A stretch of 64,000 nt of DNA from Struthio camelus (GCF_040807025.1 NC_090981.1:44941317-45005316); one strand, 5' to 3'; counted from the stretch's first letter, positions 32,716 through 46,245 are shown. Notes: generated from the sequence alone by a model not told the origin. Made by a program: numbers and translations.

Positions 32716-35700
32716 AAGCTAAAGAGATTCTCTTCCAGGAATGTTCTGGCCCAAGAACAGTTCTTATAGAGAGTTTTGCTACTTCTGTGTTATTAATGTA
32801 CTATAAGTGATGTTACACTCAAGTAACAGATGAATGATAAAAGCAAGGGACACAATGCCAGAAATGCTTCCAAGCAGAAGTAACAGTTGGAGCTATTTGT
32901 TGCTACATAAAAAAGATGCACATGATCATTTTTCTCGAAGTGGAATCATTTGTTAAGAATTGCCATCATCATTTTATCTCATGACTATGCTGCTAGGATT
33001 TTGAGTACAGGTTGCCAGATCTAGTACAGAAGCACACAGGAGTTACCAAACAGGAAAGCGGGCAGTAAGCAGAGACCCCTTATCAACAGCAAATGTGTTG
33101 AATCTCACCCAGAATATCACTCTGGTAAAAAATCAGTTCTGGAGTGTTCGCATCTGCTGGATTATTATTCAAGCAAAGGCCACGGCTTTCTCCAGATTAC
33201 TCTTACACACAGGCTGTTGCAGGCAGCTCATGAAGACAAACTTCGTTTCCTGACCTGTAGACACATTTCTTGTTGCACAGCTGTACTGAATGCGCTCAGA
33301 CAACCCAGGATGTAATCCAAAAGCAAGCAAATTTTCTACCAGTCTGTTATGGTTCATGAGGCAACAAAACCTTCCAATTAGCAACCATACAGCAAGGAAG
33401 AAGTCAAGTGACTGGAAAAAATATGACGATCCCCAGTTTCATCACATACAAATGTCATTCTACACAATATACGGATAGGAGAATGTGAAAAATAGAAAGT
33501 ATTTGAAGGAAAACATCCAGCTAAACTCCATTGGGATTTAATTTCTGAAAGGAAATGCTTTATGAACTACTACTGCTATAAGGGGTTTTGCTGATAGGTT
33601 CTTTTTTTTGTAACTGTTTCTAAAGGTGGTCATCAGACTTCCCAGCAATGTCCCTTGCAGATACAAAGCCATAATCAAACACAAATGCAGACATCTCTTT
33701 TTTAAAATCTGTGCCTAATTGATTTCCGTGTATACAGGAGCTCTGCACGCATAAACCACTGGATTCCCCTCCTGTGCTTGGAGCCCCAGGCTCTCGCATA
33801 ACCCCGAGCACCGCAGTGTAATTAACGTGTCTGAACTCACCACTGCTTGCCATGAACTCACTACATCAGGAGATCACTTTGCTGCGCCAGAACATCTGCA
33901 AGACGCAGTAGAAACTTGAGCAGGTAAGATGGCTATCAATTAGATATTTCTAGTTCAGCAGTCTCATCACAGACTTGCTGGTCTCCCTTGAGCAAGAGAA
34001 TGAAACCATTTTCCTCATGTTCCTGCAGTTATTGTGTATGTTTCTGAGAGTTTATTTTGACTCGCGCATTGCCCTGAATCATTCTGCTTGCATCAGCAAA
34101 TGCCAACAATCTGCTTTCTGGCCTCTCTTACAGCAAATACTTTTATTCAAGAACATATTACTTGAAAATTTGGCTTGAATATAGCATATTCATTGCATAC
34201 ACACACTTCTCCCCAACCTATGTGCAAGTTCAAGCACTGTATGCTTCAATTCTTATTTCCCTCCAAATGTCAAATAACAATATTTTACCTCCTGATTTTT
34301 TCATTTCAGGGGCCTCCTGACTTAGATTCGGTCCCTGCTGGGATCTTTTCCAGTAATCTAAAGCATTCCTGCTTTTCCAGGTTATTTTGCACCACTTAGC
34401 CCCGCAAAGTTAGCACTACTGCCCTTTTCTGTTGGTAGCAGCTTCGGTCATTGGCACTGCAATGCTTCCTGAGCTAGCCCCTCCAGCCTGGATCATTATC
34501 TGTCTATGAGCTCAGCTGGATGATGTGAACACCATGATCCCCATCTCTGTTTAAAATCACGCTACAGCAGACAGACAGTTCAAGGTCAAGGCAATACCAG
34601 TTCAGAGCATCTCTATTATTTTACCTCCAAAGTACAAACTTTCCCAGACCAAACTGGAAAAAAAAATTGTTTGCATTATGGTGACAAAATCCAAGATGCA
34701 GCGTTCTCTTTCTAACCTGCTGCCAATTGTATTCTTATAAAGTCAGCACTTCTAAATAAGTGGTTGTCTGGAACAGCTTTCTGGACCAATCAGCTGATCC
34801 TTGGTCACTTAAAATAAGTGTAACTCCTAACTTAAAAGGCAGAAAGGCCAGTGCAGGTTAGAGAGTAGCCCCCACCACTAGATGCTCACTGCCTGTGAAC
34901 TTTTGTTGGATCGACCATCCTCTGTCTTCATAATCTAACTACCAAGAGCAAGGGGAGGAGTGTCCCACACCGCAGTCCCACAACAGAACTAGCTGGGTGT
35001 CATCTGTAAGCAGCACCTAATGAGCAGGACTTTTCCATATGTAGGGACCACATTTAGGGGATGATTTCACTGCTAAAAAATAGAGTCCTTAAATTTGAAT
35101 TTATGGCAAAGAAGGAACATACAGCAGGCCAGGTCAAAAACTTTCGTAAAACTAGTACAGCTAGTTGAAACAATTTTTTTTTTAAAGAAAAGTTTCACTT
35201 TGACGTTTCCTTTGCAGTAAAAGGCATGGAAGCTTTTCTACCAGCATATACGATGGATTTCCAAGTGCCCAGAGCTTCCAGGGTCAAAAGCTTCGGGGCT
35301 GATTGCTCCAAGGTAAAGACAGCAGGGTTTCCAGATCCTCTTCTCAGATGCTCAGAGCCTGGAAGCCCTTGGGGGCTAACAAGGCTGTCAGACTCCCTGC
35401 CAAAGAAGTAGATCTTGGAAGCGCTGGGATGCCCAAATCTAGCTATGGCTACTGCCAGCTCGTTGGCAAGCCCTGCCGCTCTATGATACCCCAGATTTGG
35501 TCAAAGAAGACACAGAAATAAATGCCAACAAATTTGATAATTGGATTTGAAAAGTTGTTTTATAACTTCCCTGTGCCTGTGAAAAAAATAAAATAAAGAC
35601 GAAGTCATGCATAAAAAAATACAAAAGCAGGACACAACGCAATTAAGCAGCATCCTCATTAGCATATCTGAGTATGCACTGTAGCTTGGGATCATTTCTC

Positions 35701-37503
35701 TGGGGAAGGAAGAAGTGTCTTTTCATCCTCTGAGCTACTGGCCTATGAAAGACTCATTACCACAGTCATATGGAAGTTTGTATCCAAGGCTAAAGTTCAG
35801 CCAACAGTGCTTGGCAAAATTGCAACGCTTCTTTTTTTATACAGCAAGGATGCCAACTCCAACACTTTTAAATGTTTTTATATTGTATCACAGCAATCCT
35901 TGCTACCAGAGAACTCTGAGCACAGACCCAATATATGCATACATATTTATGTATGTATAGCGTGTTTACTTATGCACGCTCCTTGTAGATTTTTGGACCG
36001 GGAACAGATCACGTAATGGCTTCTTGGCAGCGCACTGACAAGTGGGCCTCAGAGCACAGGATGGCTCTGAATGACCTGGAGCCTGCAAAAGCCTCTCCTC
36101 TAATATATTTTTTTACAGCTTCTGGAATCTTTACCACAATCTCTTTCTTATGTCACTCAGCACTTCTAGAAGCTTTAATTAGCAGGGGAATATTGCTGAA
36201 CAAACTCATGCACCAAAGCTCTTCTCCCTACCACAGACACCACCTGTGAAATCTGCAGGATTTGCATTTCACTAGCATGCCTCCAGCCAGCCGTGCTCCT
36301 CCAGAGAGGGCCGGGTGCTAGTGCTTCATCCTGAGGGAAAGGGGGGGCCTCTTTTGGCCTTCAGAAGACCTAGTTTTATAAAATATGGTTTTGTTGGTAA
36401 TTCTTAAGTGGATTCATATCCCAAGTTAAAATTAGGTTGCTGGAGAAGAGATGCCTTAATGAGACCATCAGAACGAGCTGTGAGAACAGTCAGACACACA
36501 GATATATAGCTATTTTGCCTCTTCAGCTGAAATAGCCTTTCCTCTTTTTCTGGACCTTACTGAATCCTGCAGCACTTTCCATTTCATTTCAAAGCCCCTT
36601 GCAACTCTCAGGCCTATGACTTCTGACCCTGTTATCTTCTGCCACAGAAGTGCACAATCTGCTCCAAAGTCTAAATTGTGCAAGGAGAGGAATATGATAG
36701 TCATTCTCCCTAGAACTGGACCGCTCATTTTCATGATCAGACCTTAATTTACTGGGTTTTTACATGCACATGGTCACATTTAATCTTGCTAACACAGTTC
36801 TACTGAAGGCAATGTCACTGAACCACTTGCTCAGGGCTGGAAGTTGGCATTTAGACCATTAGCCTGTGAAGCATGTCACAGTGCTAAATGACTATATAAC
36901 CCAGTGATACGGTAAATAACGTTTATCCCCATTTGCTGTTTTAATATTGCTGTGCCACTACAAATTTCAGCAGCTACTCCTTAGTTATATTAGTAAAACT
37001 GAGATATGACAAAATAGCCCGCTCCTATTGGGGGGGCTTTGGGTTATATATCCTTTCTCTTGCTCTGAATTCTCTTCCCTTTCTCTTGACCTACCCTTAC
37101 GGTTCAATACACGGAAAATGTTCCCCTCAGTGTGATATTTATTTTTCTTAAAGTAAATGCATAGAATGGCCTTGAGTCAGACTTCAGACAATGCCAAGGT
37201 GTCTCAGTGCATTGCAACCGGGAGAAACAGGTCCAGGGTGTTCAATAACTAGCGGATGGCCATATTCATTAGTTGGAACATACCTTTGCTCTGTGGAATC
37301 ACACTTGCCTTCATGTCCCTGGGTAGATCGATACATTCAGTGAAATGATGGCCTTTTACAAACATGATTAGAGATTTTCAGCCTTTTTCTAGCTGACAGT
37401 ATTATTTGCCAGGAGGAACGGGAGGAGTTCAGCACAAAACAAGCCCATCCAGTCTAATGTAACTATTTCATTTTGGGTATATCTTAATCTCACCTTTCCT
37501 CTC
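32716..37503. other. Non-coding spacer
   Basis: No supported gene, RNA or clear repeat. A plus-strand donor-like site, GAGCAG followed by GTAAGATGG, lies at about 33,922. Short G7 runs occur near 36,342 and 37,030. Open frames up to 81 codons show no domain. Confidence 0.5.
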
Positions 37504-37517
37504 TTTTTTTTTTTTTT
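37504..37517. repeat. T14 homopolymer
   Basis: Fourteen consecutive T within a pyrimidine-rich tract (37,497-37,521). Confidence 0.9.
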
Positions 37518-37690
37518 CCTGCTTTGGTGCACTGCCTTGAAACTCTTGTATGGTTATATAACCATGATTTCTGCCAGTGTGTTTATAATTATCTCTGGAG
37601 CTTAGATCAAAGAGCGCTATCTGCCCTTGGTTCTTCTGTGATATTACAGTGTAGGGAAAATAACGTCAAACCCAAACTAAGAGCATCCTG

Positions 37691-37852
37691 CCGCCTTGTT
37701 AACTCTGTGGCGAGAGGGGCCGCGGGGGAGGCGGGAGCCACAGCCGGAGATCCCCGTCCCTCTCGCCTCCGACGCCTCGGGAGACCGGCGCTCCAGCCTG
37801 CAGACCACACGCCACAGGGCCGGGCACACCTGCACTCACCGGAGGAGATCGT
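37691..37852. other. Isolated CpG-dense mini-island
   Basis: Seventeen CpG fall between 37,691 and 37,852, fourteen of them in the 120 bases from 37,711, while both flanks are AT-rich and nearly CpG-free. The G+C peak includes GGCCGCGGGGGAGGCGGG and several CCGG and GACGCC words. It could be a small unmethylated CpG island, an alternative promoter or a GC-rich exon. The plus frame open through it (37,524-37,862) shows no recognised domain. Confidence 0.55.
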
Positions 37853-38524
37853 ACAGGAATAATAAACCAAGGAAATCAAACGGCCCTTTAGGGAAAGCCC
37901 CTCCAAATGCTAGAAATATATATCAGCTGTGTCATCTAGGAGTAAATTTAAAAATATCCACCTTTAAAAACTCAGCATTTTGAAGGCCAAGGGAGGCCCC
38001 TGTTCTCTCAGGACCCAGCACTAACCCGGACACATGCTCCCTCTGGAGGAGCATGCCTTGCTGGAGACACCGAAATCCCTGCAGACTGCACAGGTGCTGC
38101 CTGTGGCCGGGAAGAAAGATATGGTACATGAATTCATTTGGTGACATCCCTCAGTAATTAAAGCTCCTAGAGTGCAAAGCAACTGCAGAGAGATGACAGT
38201 AAAAGCGTCGGAAGCAGCCGGAGAGCAGGTAAACGAGAACCCAAGCTGCCAGAAGAGCAGCTCCAGCAAGTGCTGGGGTAGGTCCCCACTACCACAACCC
38301 TCGCTGCTCACTCCAGCCGCCCACGGCCAACAGCCTGCTCCACGGTCTGCTCTGATTCACGCCGCCAGAGCTGCAAGAGGATACACGCTCCCAAGGAAAT
38401 ACAAGAAAAAGTGAAGGGATTTGGCAAAATTCTCTAATTGTAAAGACTGCTAGGATATAATATAAAAACACTGGAATAAACATGGATGAAATTGGCATCC
38501 CTGCCTAGAGAAATGTGCCAGCAT
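37853..38524. other. Spacer
   Basis: Nothing recognised; a modest GC rise at about 38,260-38,390 has open frames on both strands. Confidence 0.45.
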
Positions 38525-38900
38525 TTTTAAGACTTGGCTGGCTGAACTTTAGCCCTGGTTACAAGCCTCCATATAACTATGGTAATGAGTATTTTTCAGG
38601 CCAATAACAATAGCTCATGGGAGAAAGGAGTATTTCCCCACTCAGGTTATCTTGATCTCCAGTACAGCATTTGGTCTGTTATTGGAGGAAAGTAGCAATG
38701 TGTTAGCTTTCTAACCTCAAACTCTGCATATGCATCACTGCACAAGATTTGTTTGCACATGTTTTTACAGCTTGCGTGCTTAATTACTTAATGATTTATG
38801 TTTGTCATTAAATACTGCTCCTCCATTTGGGAGGTTCCAAGAGTAAATGGAAGTGAGTTGGAATAGCTCCATTTCTTTGCCTCATGAGCAACAGAGAGGA
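38525..38900. promoter_or_regulatory. Possible regulatory block: SOX, POU and homeodomain words
   Basis: CCAAT (38,601-38,605) runs into AACAATAG (38,606-38,613), a SOX-type site. TGCATATGCA (38,725-38,734) is a palindrome resembling a POU dimer site. TTAATTA (38,780-38,786) and TTTATG (38,795-38,800) suit Antennapedia- and CDX-class homeodomains. The stretch is repeat-free. Motif clustering is the only support. Confidence 0.28.
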
Positions 38901-41900
38901 TCAAATATGTAAGGGCTCCTCCATGCCCTTACCACTTACATGTGGGCTTCTGCAGGGCCCAATCTCCCTAAGATCCACTGGCAATGCAGTTATTTATAAC
39001 TGTGCCCTATGGATCTGGATAGACACTTGGGTCCTGGGACCATCTCAATTTGCAATATGAAAATCATACTTAAACATTTATTGAATGTGAAAGCTGCAGT
39101 GGCAGCCTCAGAGCCTGGTTCCCCACCGAGCATGCCATGGGGCATAGGTGACAGCTTACTCCCTTCCTGCCACCCAGTTACATATTCTCATGGCCAGAAA
39201 CTGGCCTGCACAGGCATTCACCTGCGAGTGAGGATGCAGTGGTGAGCTAGTTCCTGCTTCACTACTTCCAACCGTAACTCAGCTTCTCCCTAGCCACTGT
39301 TCTCTGTAGGCTTGAGAAAGGAGCAGCCTTGTGAATGTTCACAGTGATTAGATGAGCATTTCACAAAGGGGACAGAGTTAAGGTTGTTGTGAAAGTGGTG
39401 TAGTAGAAGGAAAATTTGAAATTTCCTGGTACTGAGAGGTTTAAGTTAATTTTATTTTAAGCCTTCAAGTATTGATTTCATTTCCTGGAAGGTATCAGGT
39501 GCCAGTAGACTCATTATGTTATAGCAATTCTTTTTTATTGTGTCTTGAGGATGTGGCAGCAGTAGTGCTCTTCCAATGTAATCCCTGTTTGCTCCCATCA
39601 AACCAGGCATGATATCCCAGTGCTGCCTATATAAACTGTTTCAAGGAGAGAACTGGGAAAATGGCATTGCGGGCGTGTGGGATGAGCTTCCCAAAACCTG
39701 CACGCCTCCGTACACCTGCTTTGCTCACACCTCTCATTGGCATCAGACACTACCAATGCAACTGCAAAAGTGGGAGAGGATCTGTGTGTTCGAAGAGCGA
39801 CACTCGGGCCCATCAGCTGCTTTGGGCAAGTTTCCTTGGGAGGGATACAAACCAGAGACAAACCTGGAGATGGGCTTGCTCCGGGCCCGGTGGCCATACA
39901 GCCCTGGGAGTGCAGCACTGCACCTGCAGATCCGCAGGCACAGGCAGGCCCCACGTGAGTTCACTGCTGGGTCGATGTCCCTCTGCAAGGAGTATCTGAG
40001 GAAATACTAGATGCTAGGTGTCTTCAAACAAAGGCAGTAAAGCATTTAGATTGCAATAACATGACATACTTCAAGACTGGTGCAAGGTCAGAGAACCTGT
40101 TTGCGAAGGGTTTGGATGTTTTTTTTCTCCTGTGCAACGAAAAATTGTTAGAACCTGGAAAGTGGTCTAGGCAGCTCCCTTTCTGGGGTCCACTTTGCAG
40201 GGACCCCTTCACAGAATGACTCTGTGCCCACCAAATGTTTGCTATAGCAAATCAGTATTTGTGGTTGTCAGGGTTGGGCAGTTTGGAGGTTTTTGAGCAG
40301 TCTGGATACAAAAAGTAGCTGCGTATGTGCATGGGGGAGGCAGTATCTACAGAACAGGCTGTGTCAAGTGACCCCAAACTAAATTTATCCGCTGGCCCTG
40401 CTAAGGCATAGCAAATTTCAGGACAGCTTGAGCATGCGTGTGGGTTTCAGCGCACTTGGAAGTGTTGGCTCTGAAAACGAAAGCTGTGCTGTTGAGGCAG
40501 AACTGTGACGAGAGCCCTTGCAGCATAGAGGGGGAAAGCTAGCAATACTGCAATTCATTCCCCCTTGAGCTGCCAGTGACCCCCCAGATGTCCATAAACT
40601 ACATCCTTCTGTGAATGCATCTCTATTTTCTTTGTCATCTTAAGCCAAAGAGATCCAAATTGCACTCCCATCACATTTTCCAATATTACCTCTCAAAAGG
40701 GATGCAGGGGGTCAAACACTGTACCATACCAGCCACCCTACTCCAAGCAGAGGACACGATAACAGCTTAGGGAGGACCAGAGCTATAGTTTGATATTCAG
40801 ATGTGTGCAATATTCAGTAAATAAAGTATTGTAACAGCAGTAAGATTTGGATGGCATATGACTTTCTTTTAAGCAGGAGTTATATCTTAGGAGTTTCTTG
40901 CTCAAAAGACCTCAAATTTGGCCTCTAAGCCATGCTAGGAGAGCAGCTTTCAAGGCAATACTACCATTCAGATGAATTAACTGAGTATATCTGCATTGCA
41001 CAATACCATGCAATACAGAGCTCCTCAGTCTAAGGCTGGATGAGCCAGTTCCCAAACCAGAAACAGCATAGCTGTATCCATACAGAAGAGATGCTTCCAG
41101 TGGCCAAACTTACTTCTGCACACAATGACACAGTGTCATAGACATGAGGGCTCAATCAGCGCTTGCTCAGGACCCAGCAAGGTACTATACTGCCCTGTAC
41201 AGACACATTTTCAGAACACTGAGTAAACAGTACACTGAGCTCATTTTTAGCCTGACTTCCTAAGGAAACTAGACTTCTGTAATCACAGTGTTTATGTGTT
41301 GTCTATCAGTCCTGCATCTCTCTCAACAACTTTTGAACCTGTTGGTCTTCTTTCCAGTCAGATTGGACAGAGAGATGGAGGCTACATGTATCATGGTGTT
41401 AGGTGACTACATAAAAGGAAGAAAATTCAAATTAATATTCCCAGTGGAAGAAGGGCTGCAGTGTGAACTCACCTCCAGTACTGGACAGTAGAGAACCCCA
41501 CAGGAGAGGGCCCCAGAAAACGAGACTCACTTTGCTCCAGACCTGCTCAGTATGCAGCGTGCTAACGCCATCCCAGGAGAGCAGAAGTTGGGAGCGTTGA
41601 ACAAACCTCCCTCCCACAGATTTTAAAATGTTTCTGCCTACACTGGCACTGCTTAAGATAGCAACATTAAAAGGCTCAGGCTTTTCACTACTTATTTAAA
41701 AGGGAGTTTATTTTGCACATTTCTCTCATACTGTACTGCAAAACCAGGAGAGTCCAGTTTCCCCAGTCCTGGTTAGGGGCTGTTTCATGTCTCTGGATCT
41801 GAGGCTGCATGACTCCAGGACCAGGATCTGTAGGGACTTGCACTCACACAGAAACCTTAAACAAACGATACAAACACAATTCAGGGGTAGGGAAAGGAGG

Positions 41901-42139
41901 AATGCCAATTTTCTAAAACCTTGTAAGCCTTGATATATAAGACAGAGTTTGGTTTAGGTGATTTACAAGCACCCGGGCCATTTCTATCAGGCTGGGACAG
42001 GACTTTTGTACTAGGACAGGAAACGATGGGGTCATCCCTGGCAGCTGCTTCAGAAAAAGTCCCAACAAATTCCTATCGGCCTTTTCTAACAGCCTCCTAG
42101 AAACAGAGGGACATGGGATACTGGGAAAGGGCACTCACC
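38901..42139. other. Non-coding spacer
   Basis: No supported gene. Overlapping open frames at 39,598-40,010 on both strands coincide with a small GC rise. Confidence 0.5.
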
Positions 42140-42880
42140 TGTGGATGTGTCCCACAGCTGGAGCTCCTGGCCGGCACCACCTCAGGCTGAGGAATGCCTG
42201 GCCTGCACGAAGGAAAGAGCTGCACCCAGGGAAGGGAAGGCCACCAGGGTGTCCACAAGCCCTGCTAGCACTGCCCTGGGGTGCAGCGAAAACACCCTGC
42301 CCCCCAGCAAGGCTGCCACACTCGGGCAAGGCACAGCTTCAGGGCTGCATGGGCTGTCGTCCTGCCAGCCACAAGCATGAGCGGTGCCCCATTGCATCTA
42401 TACCATCTAAGCAGAGAGACTTTAAGGTGGCGGTTCCCGAACTTTTTGTGCTTCACCCTACCCATTGCACAGAAGGGAATGCTCGAATTTCCTTGCCCAC
42501 AGGCCTCCGCAGTGGCCCTGATCCCTGCTCCTCCTCCCCCTCCTTCTCGCCTTCCCACAGCCCAGAAAGCTGCACGAACCCCCTGCCGCCTGCCCACAGC
42601 CCGCTCCCCGCCAGCAGTGCTGGCAGCCCCAGCTGGGGCTGGGCCCAGCTGTGAGCCACTCTGTCTCAATGGACTCTGTGCAGCGCTGCGCGAGAGGCTC
42701 TGCCCCACGTTCCTCACACCACTCCTGGGAATGCGCTGCAAGCATGCCAGGGCCAGCCCCACACAAGCTAGCTCGGGTCTGGCAAAGCTTATTAGCCTGG
42801 CTTTAGCACCTCGTTGGTGCTGTGATTGCAAGCTCAGTTCAGAGGCACGCCTCTGCAACTGCGAACTAGTGCCCTCAGGC
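42140..42880. other. Large GC-rich, strand-asymmetric block
   Basis: C-rich on the plus strand, with tracts such as CTCCTCCCCCTCCTTCTCG near 42,530. Frames are open for 234 codons on plus (42,281-42,985, from GTG) and 228 codons on minus (42,265-42,951), with more in other frames. Simultaneous openness in several frames reflects stop-poor composition. No domain is recognised. The block may contain a degraded transposon (see 42,427) or an old GC-rich exon. Confidence 0.45.
42427..42450 (+). mobile_element. hAT-like terminal sequence, single end only
   Basis: GTGGCGGTTCCCGAACTTTT followed by TGTG resembles the terminal inverted repeat of hAT-derived elements (CAGTGGTTCCCAAACTTTTT type). No matching inverted end was found downstream and no target-site duplication is visible, so it may be coincidence or a solo end. 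Confidence 0.2.
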
Positions 42881-45800
42881 TCCAGAAAGATGGATGGAGA
42901 AAAACAGAAGTGTAATTTATGCCACAAATTCTTATCTCGTCTTATCACCACCAGGATGCAAATTAGTCATAGCTTTAGTAAGTGATTACATAAGCATCAT
43001 ATTAATTTTGTTCATATTATTTCCCCAAAGAAATCAGCAAATTGTTAGAACAACATGGACTCATGGATTTATTTTCCAGACATCGTGGATCATTGGCAAC
43101 AGGGGTGAAGTAATTTATCATTTCACAACAAAGATAATCAGGTTAACAAACCAAATTTCTTCCACAAGAAAGAAGCAACAATAAACGAATAGGCAGTGAC
43201 AATCAAAAACCACTGGAGGATTTGGAGGAGAAAGCAAATTTGGTTCAGCCCACTGTTTTTTTTGTTGCAGTTCTCTGAAACTGCCTGAAGATTCATTTGT
43301 TGCCATCCAGAATACGCTGTTACGCAAAGCATTATTCAGAGAGAGAGAGAGAGAGAGACTGCACATGCACAGATGGAAAAGGTCTTCAGGGAATTCAGTA
43401 TAAAAACCCTCAAACCCCAGAATCCTGCGAGCTTTTGGTAGTCCCAGGAGATTTGTCAGGGTTGCACACCTCCCACTGACTGCTGCCTCGTGTGATTCTC
43501 GGCTTGATGGTGTGCACACAACTCCTTCACTGAAAGGAAAAATAGTTCAAAGAAAACAGAAGATTCTCTGCTGATTTTCCTGAGTGCAGCAGCCAAAGGG
43601 AGAGAAGGGGCTCTTGGAGGGCATGTGAAATCCCCTAGCACAGCTTGGAATGACCTGAAGTGTACCGGATAAAGTAGATCTGTAGGGCCATTGGCCAGCC
43701 ATGGCTCCACTCCTCCTCATTGCTATGTGTCCTCCTGGGAAGAAGCAGCTCCTCAAACTCACTGCTTGCACTGAGGTAACCGGACTAACTCCTCTTCAAG
43801 TAGCAGGTTTCTTCTGGCTCCAAAACTGAGACCCAGAGCCTGTGGAGGGCCGACACTTGCAATGTCTGCCTGAAACCTGGGAGCAGAAACAGAGCTCATT
43901 TTGTAAATAAAGTGAAATTCTTTTATCTTCCCAAGGAATATTCTCAGCCATGAGAGCTCTGGCTGGGGACATGCTGATAAATACCAGGAGTCTCAAACTG
44001 ACAGTTTTATTATTTGTTTCATGAAGTAGACAGCCCAACAGGCAGGGAGAATGAAGGATGTTGCAGTCTGAATGCAAGGCTGCAGAAGGTGTCCGACAGA
44101 CAGCACCTCTCTACTAAGCAATAAACAAATACAGACCAACATATGGGTGAAGCATGCTTCTCAACACCACCTGAGCAACTCATCAGACGAGGGCTGAATT
44201 ATGCAGTTCATACCAAGTGGCCACACCATTTGCAGTTTCTCTGTGGAGACGACTAGCTACAACAGGCTTGACTAGATCACTGCATAGTGGCATTCATGAT
44301 AGCTAGAGGAGACAAATACTCTTTACGATGATCAGCCAGTGGAGAGGAGGGCCACGTGGCTGGGAGCTGCCCACCACAGGGCCCAGGGCGGAGCAGCACA
44401 GCAATGGGAGCAGAGAGACCTCGGGGCTGCCTGGCAATGAGCTGCCACCTTCTAGCATCATTGCCTCCCTCCTCCTGGTCCCCACAGTGGCAGCGAGGCT
44501 CCCAGGAGCCTACAGCTTCGCTGCCCTACCATGGGATCCTGTCTGCCCAGATGATTTTCCCTGCAGCTCCCTAGGCCTTCCTAGTAGCATCCTGCTGTCT
44601 GCTCCCAGTGGCTCCTAGCAAGGCACTCCTGCCAACCACTTCACACCCCTCAGATAAAGGTCCTCTAACTGGGGGCACTAGGAGAGAACAGGACAGGATA
44701 GACTATGCTAAAAAAATATGGGGAGTGTATCTTCCCCAGGTTTTATGCATGGGGTATCAGGTGTCTGAAAAACAGAGCTAAAAGGCTAGCAAGAGCATGC
44801 CCTGAATCCTACAAGTTTCAGGAATCTTTTTTGTACTGCTGGTAACCCTCTGCCTCCACACAGGATCGATCTCTTGAAGTAACACTATCATTACAAAATA
44901 AATAAGAGAAAAGGGCATAAATAAAAAATCCTTTCAAACCGAATAACTGAAGGAAACTACGTTCCTCTGCTACTCAGTGACAAAACAGTGAGGGCACTCA
45001 CCTAGAGCAATAGAAAGCAGAGTCCGATTCCCTCCTCTGCTCAATGGGGTTCAAACAGAAAGCTCTCACCTCCCAGCAAAGTCTCCACCACAAACTGCAG
45101 GTATTCTGCAGAGCTGTCATTTTCTTACCTCAAAACTGTTCTGCTCTGTGTAAATAAATATTTACTGGACCTAGAGAGATAGAGAACATGATTCACAGGT
45201 ACACAATCTCTCTCCCTCTTGCAATATTATCACAAAATAGTATTGAGAGAAGACGATGAGATACTTAAACACCAACACCTACACATACCTGTGAATATCA
45301 TATAATATAGCACTATATAGCCTGTGGGCCGGATCCTTGTTCTCTGAGACATAGTTTCAAGCAGCAGTGCTCTGAGCTCCCACATCTTTTGGGATGCCTA
45401 TAGTGAGTACCAGGAGCAAGTGTTGGGTGTAAAATAGCATGGTCACATTCCTTTTGCAGTGCTTGTTGAGGCAATTACCCTGTTCGGTTCCCTCTGCAAA
45501 CGCCTTCCAGATCAAGCCCTTTGGGCCAGGTAGGACAAGAACCTCCATCCTCCAGAGGCTGTTGCAGCATGGGTGTGAAAGAGCTGCCAGATGGCTCCAC
45601 ACCATCACGACTGAGGCCGCTTTGCATACGCCCAGGAGCAAAGCTTTGGGGGCGGAGGAAAAAGTAATGCTGAAAGTACAATATGCCCATGGACTCCAAG
45701 CACCTCCACAGCTCAGAGGAGGTTTTATGCTTTGAAATTTCAGATCTGCAAGCATTGAGTGGCAGGCAAGAATTTAATCCATTTTCAGATGAGGTGACCA

Positions 45801-46203
45801 TGCACTATGAACTGATATGAGAGTATTATATTTCTTACAAACTATCTTGTGGCCATCAGCTGGAGACAGCACCATCGTTGATATCCTGAATTGCATTTGA
45901 CCCAGGCACAGGTTTTCAGATAGCAAATAGCTATAGATAATTAGAGTAGGGAATACTTCTACACTAGTAAAACAATAAACATAATGGTCCAACTAGGTCT
46001 TTTTTATCTTTGGCTTTTCATTGCTTGATACCCAGGAAGTTACTTCAACAAACAAAACTGTATTCTGTGGAGCTAGATTGATGTCTAAGTTGAATTAAGA
46101 GCCAAAGTAGATCTCCTAGAACATCTTGGCCTTTCTCTGTGTTGAATGATTTCATTCTCTCCTCTCCACTCATCTGAGAAGTTTAAATCCTGAGACACTT
46201 ATG
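42881..46203. other. Spacer with a (GA)n microsatellite
   Basis: The (GA)n run is at about 43,338-43,358. GGGCCGGATCCTTGTTCTCT near 45,327 is reminiscent of an old sauropsid repeat arm but too short to call. GC-rich open frames at 44,303-44,618 and 45,357-45,801 on opposite strands show no domain. Confidence 0.5.
43338..43358 (+). repeat. (GA)n microsatellite
   Basis: About ten uninterrupted GA units. Confidence 0.9.
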
Positions 46204-46245
46204 GCCTAATCCAGCAAAGCACTTTGGCATGTGCTTAGCCCTAAC
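46204..46245. repeat. Ancient sauropsid repeat arm
   Basis: CCTAATCCAGCAAAGCACTT, then TGGCATGTGCTTAGCCCTAA, follows the order of the abundant repeat arm AATCCTGCAAAGCACTTAAG and CATGTGCTTAAC. It appears to be another copy of the family seen at 3,871-3,924. The opposite arm is lost. Confidence 0.42.

Noticed and set aside
42265..42985. Antiparallel 234- and 228-codon frames as overlapping genes
   Set aside because: Several frames are open at once because the DNA is C-rich and stop-poor; the plus frame starts at GTG and no domain is visible.
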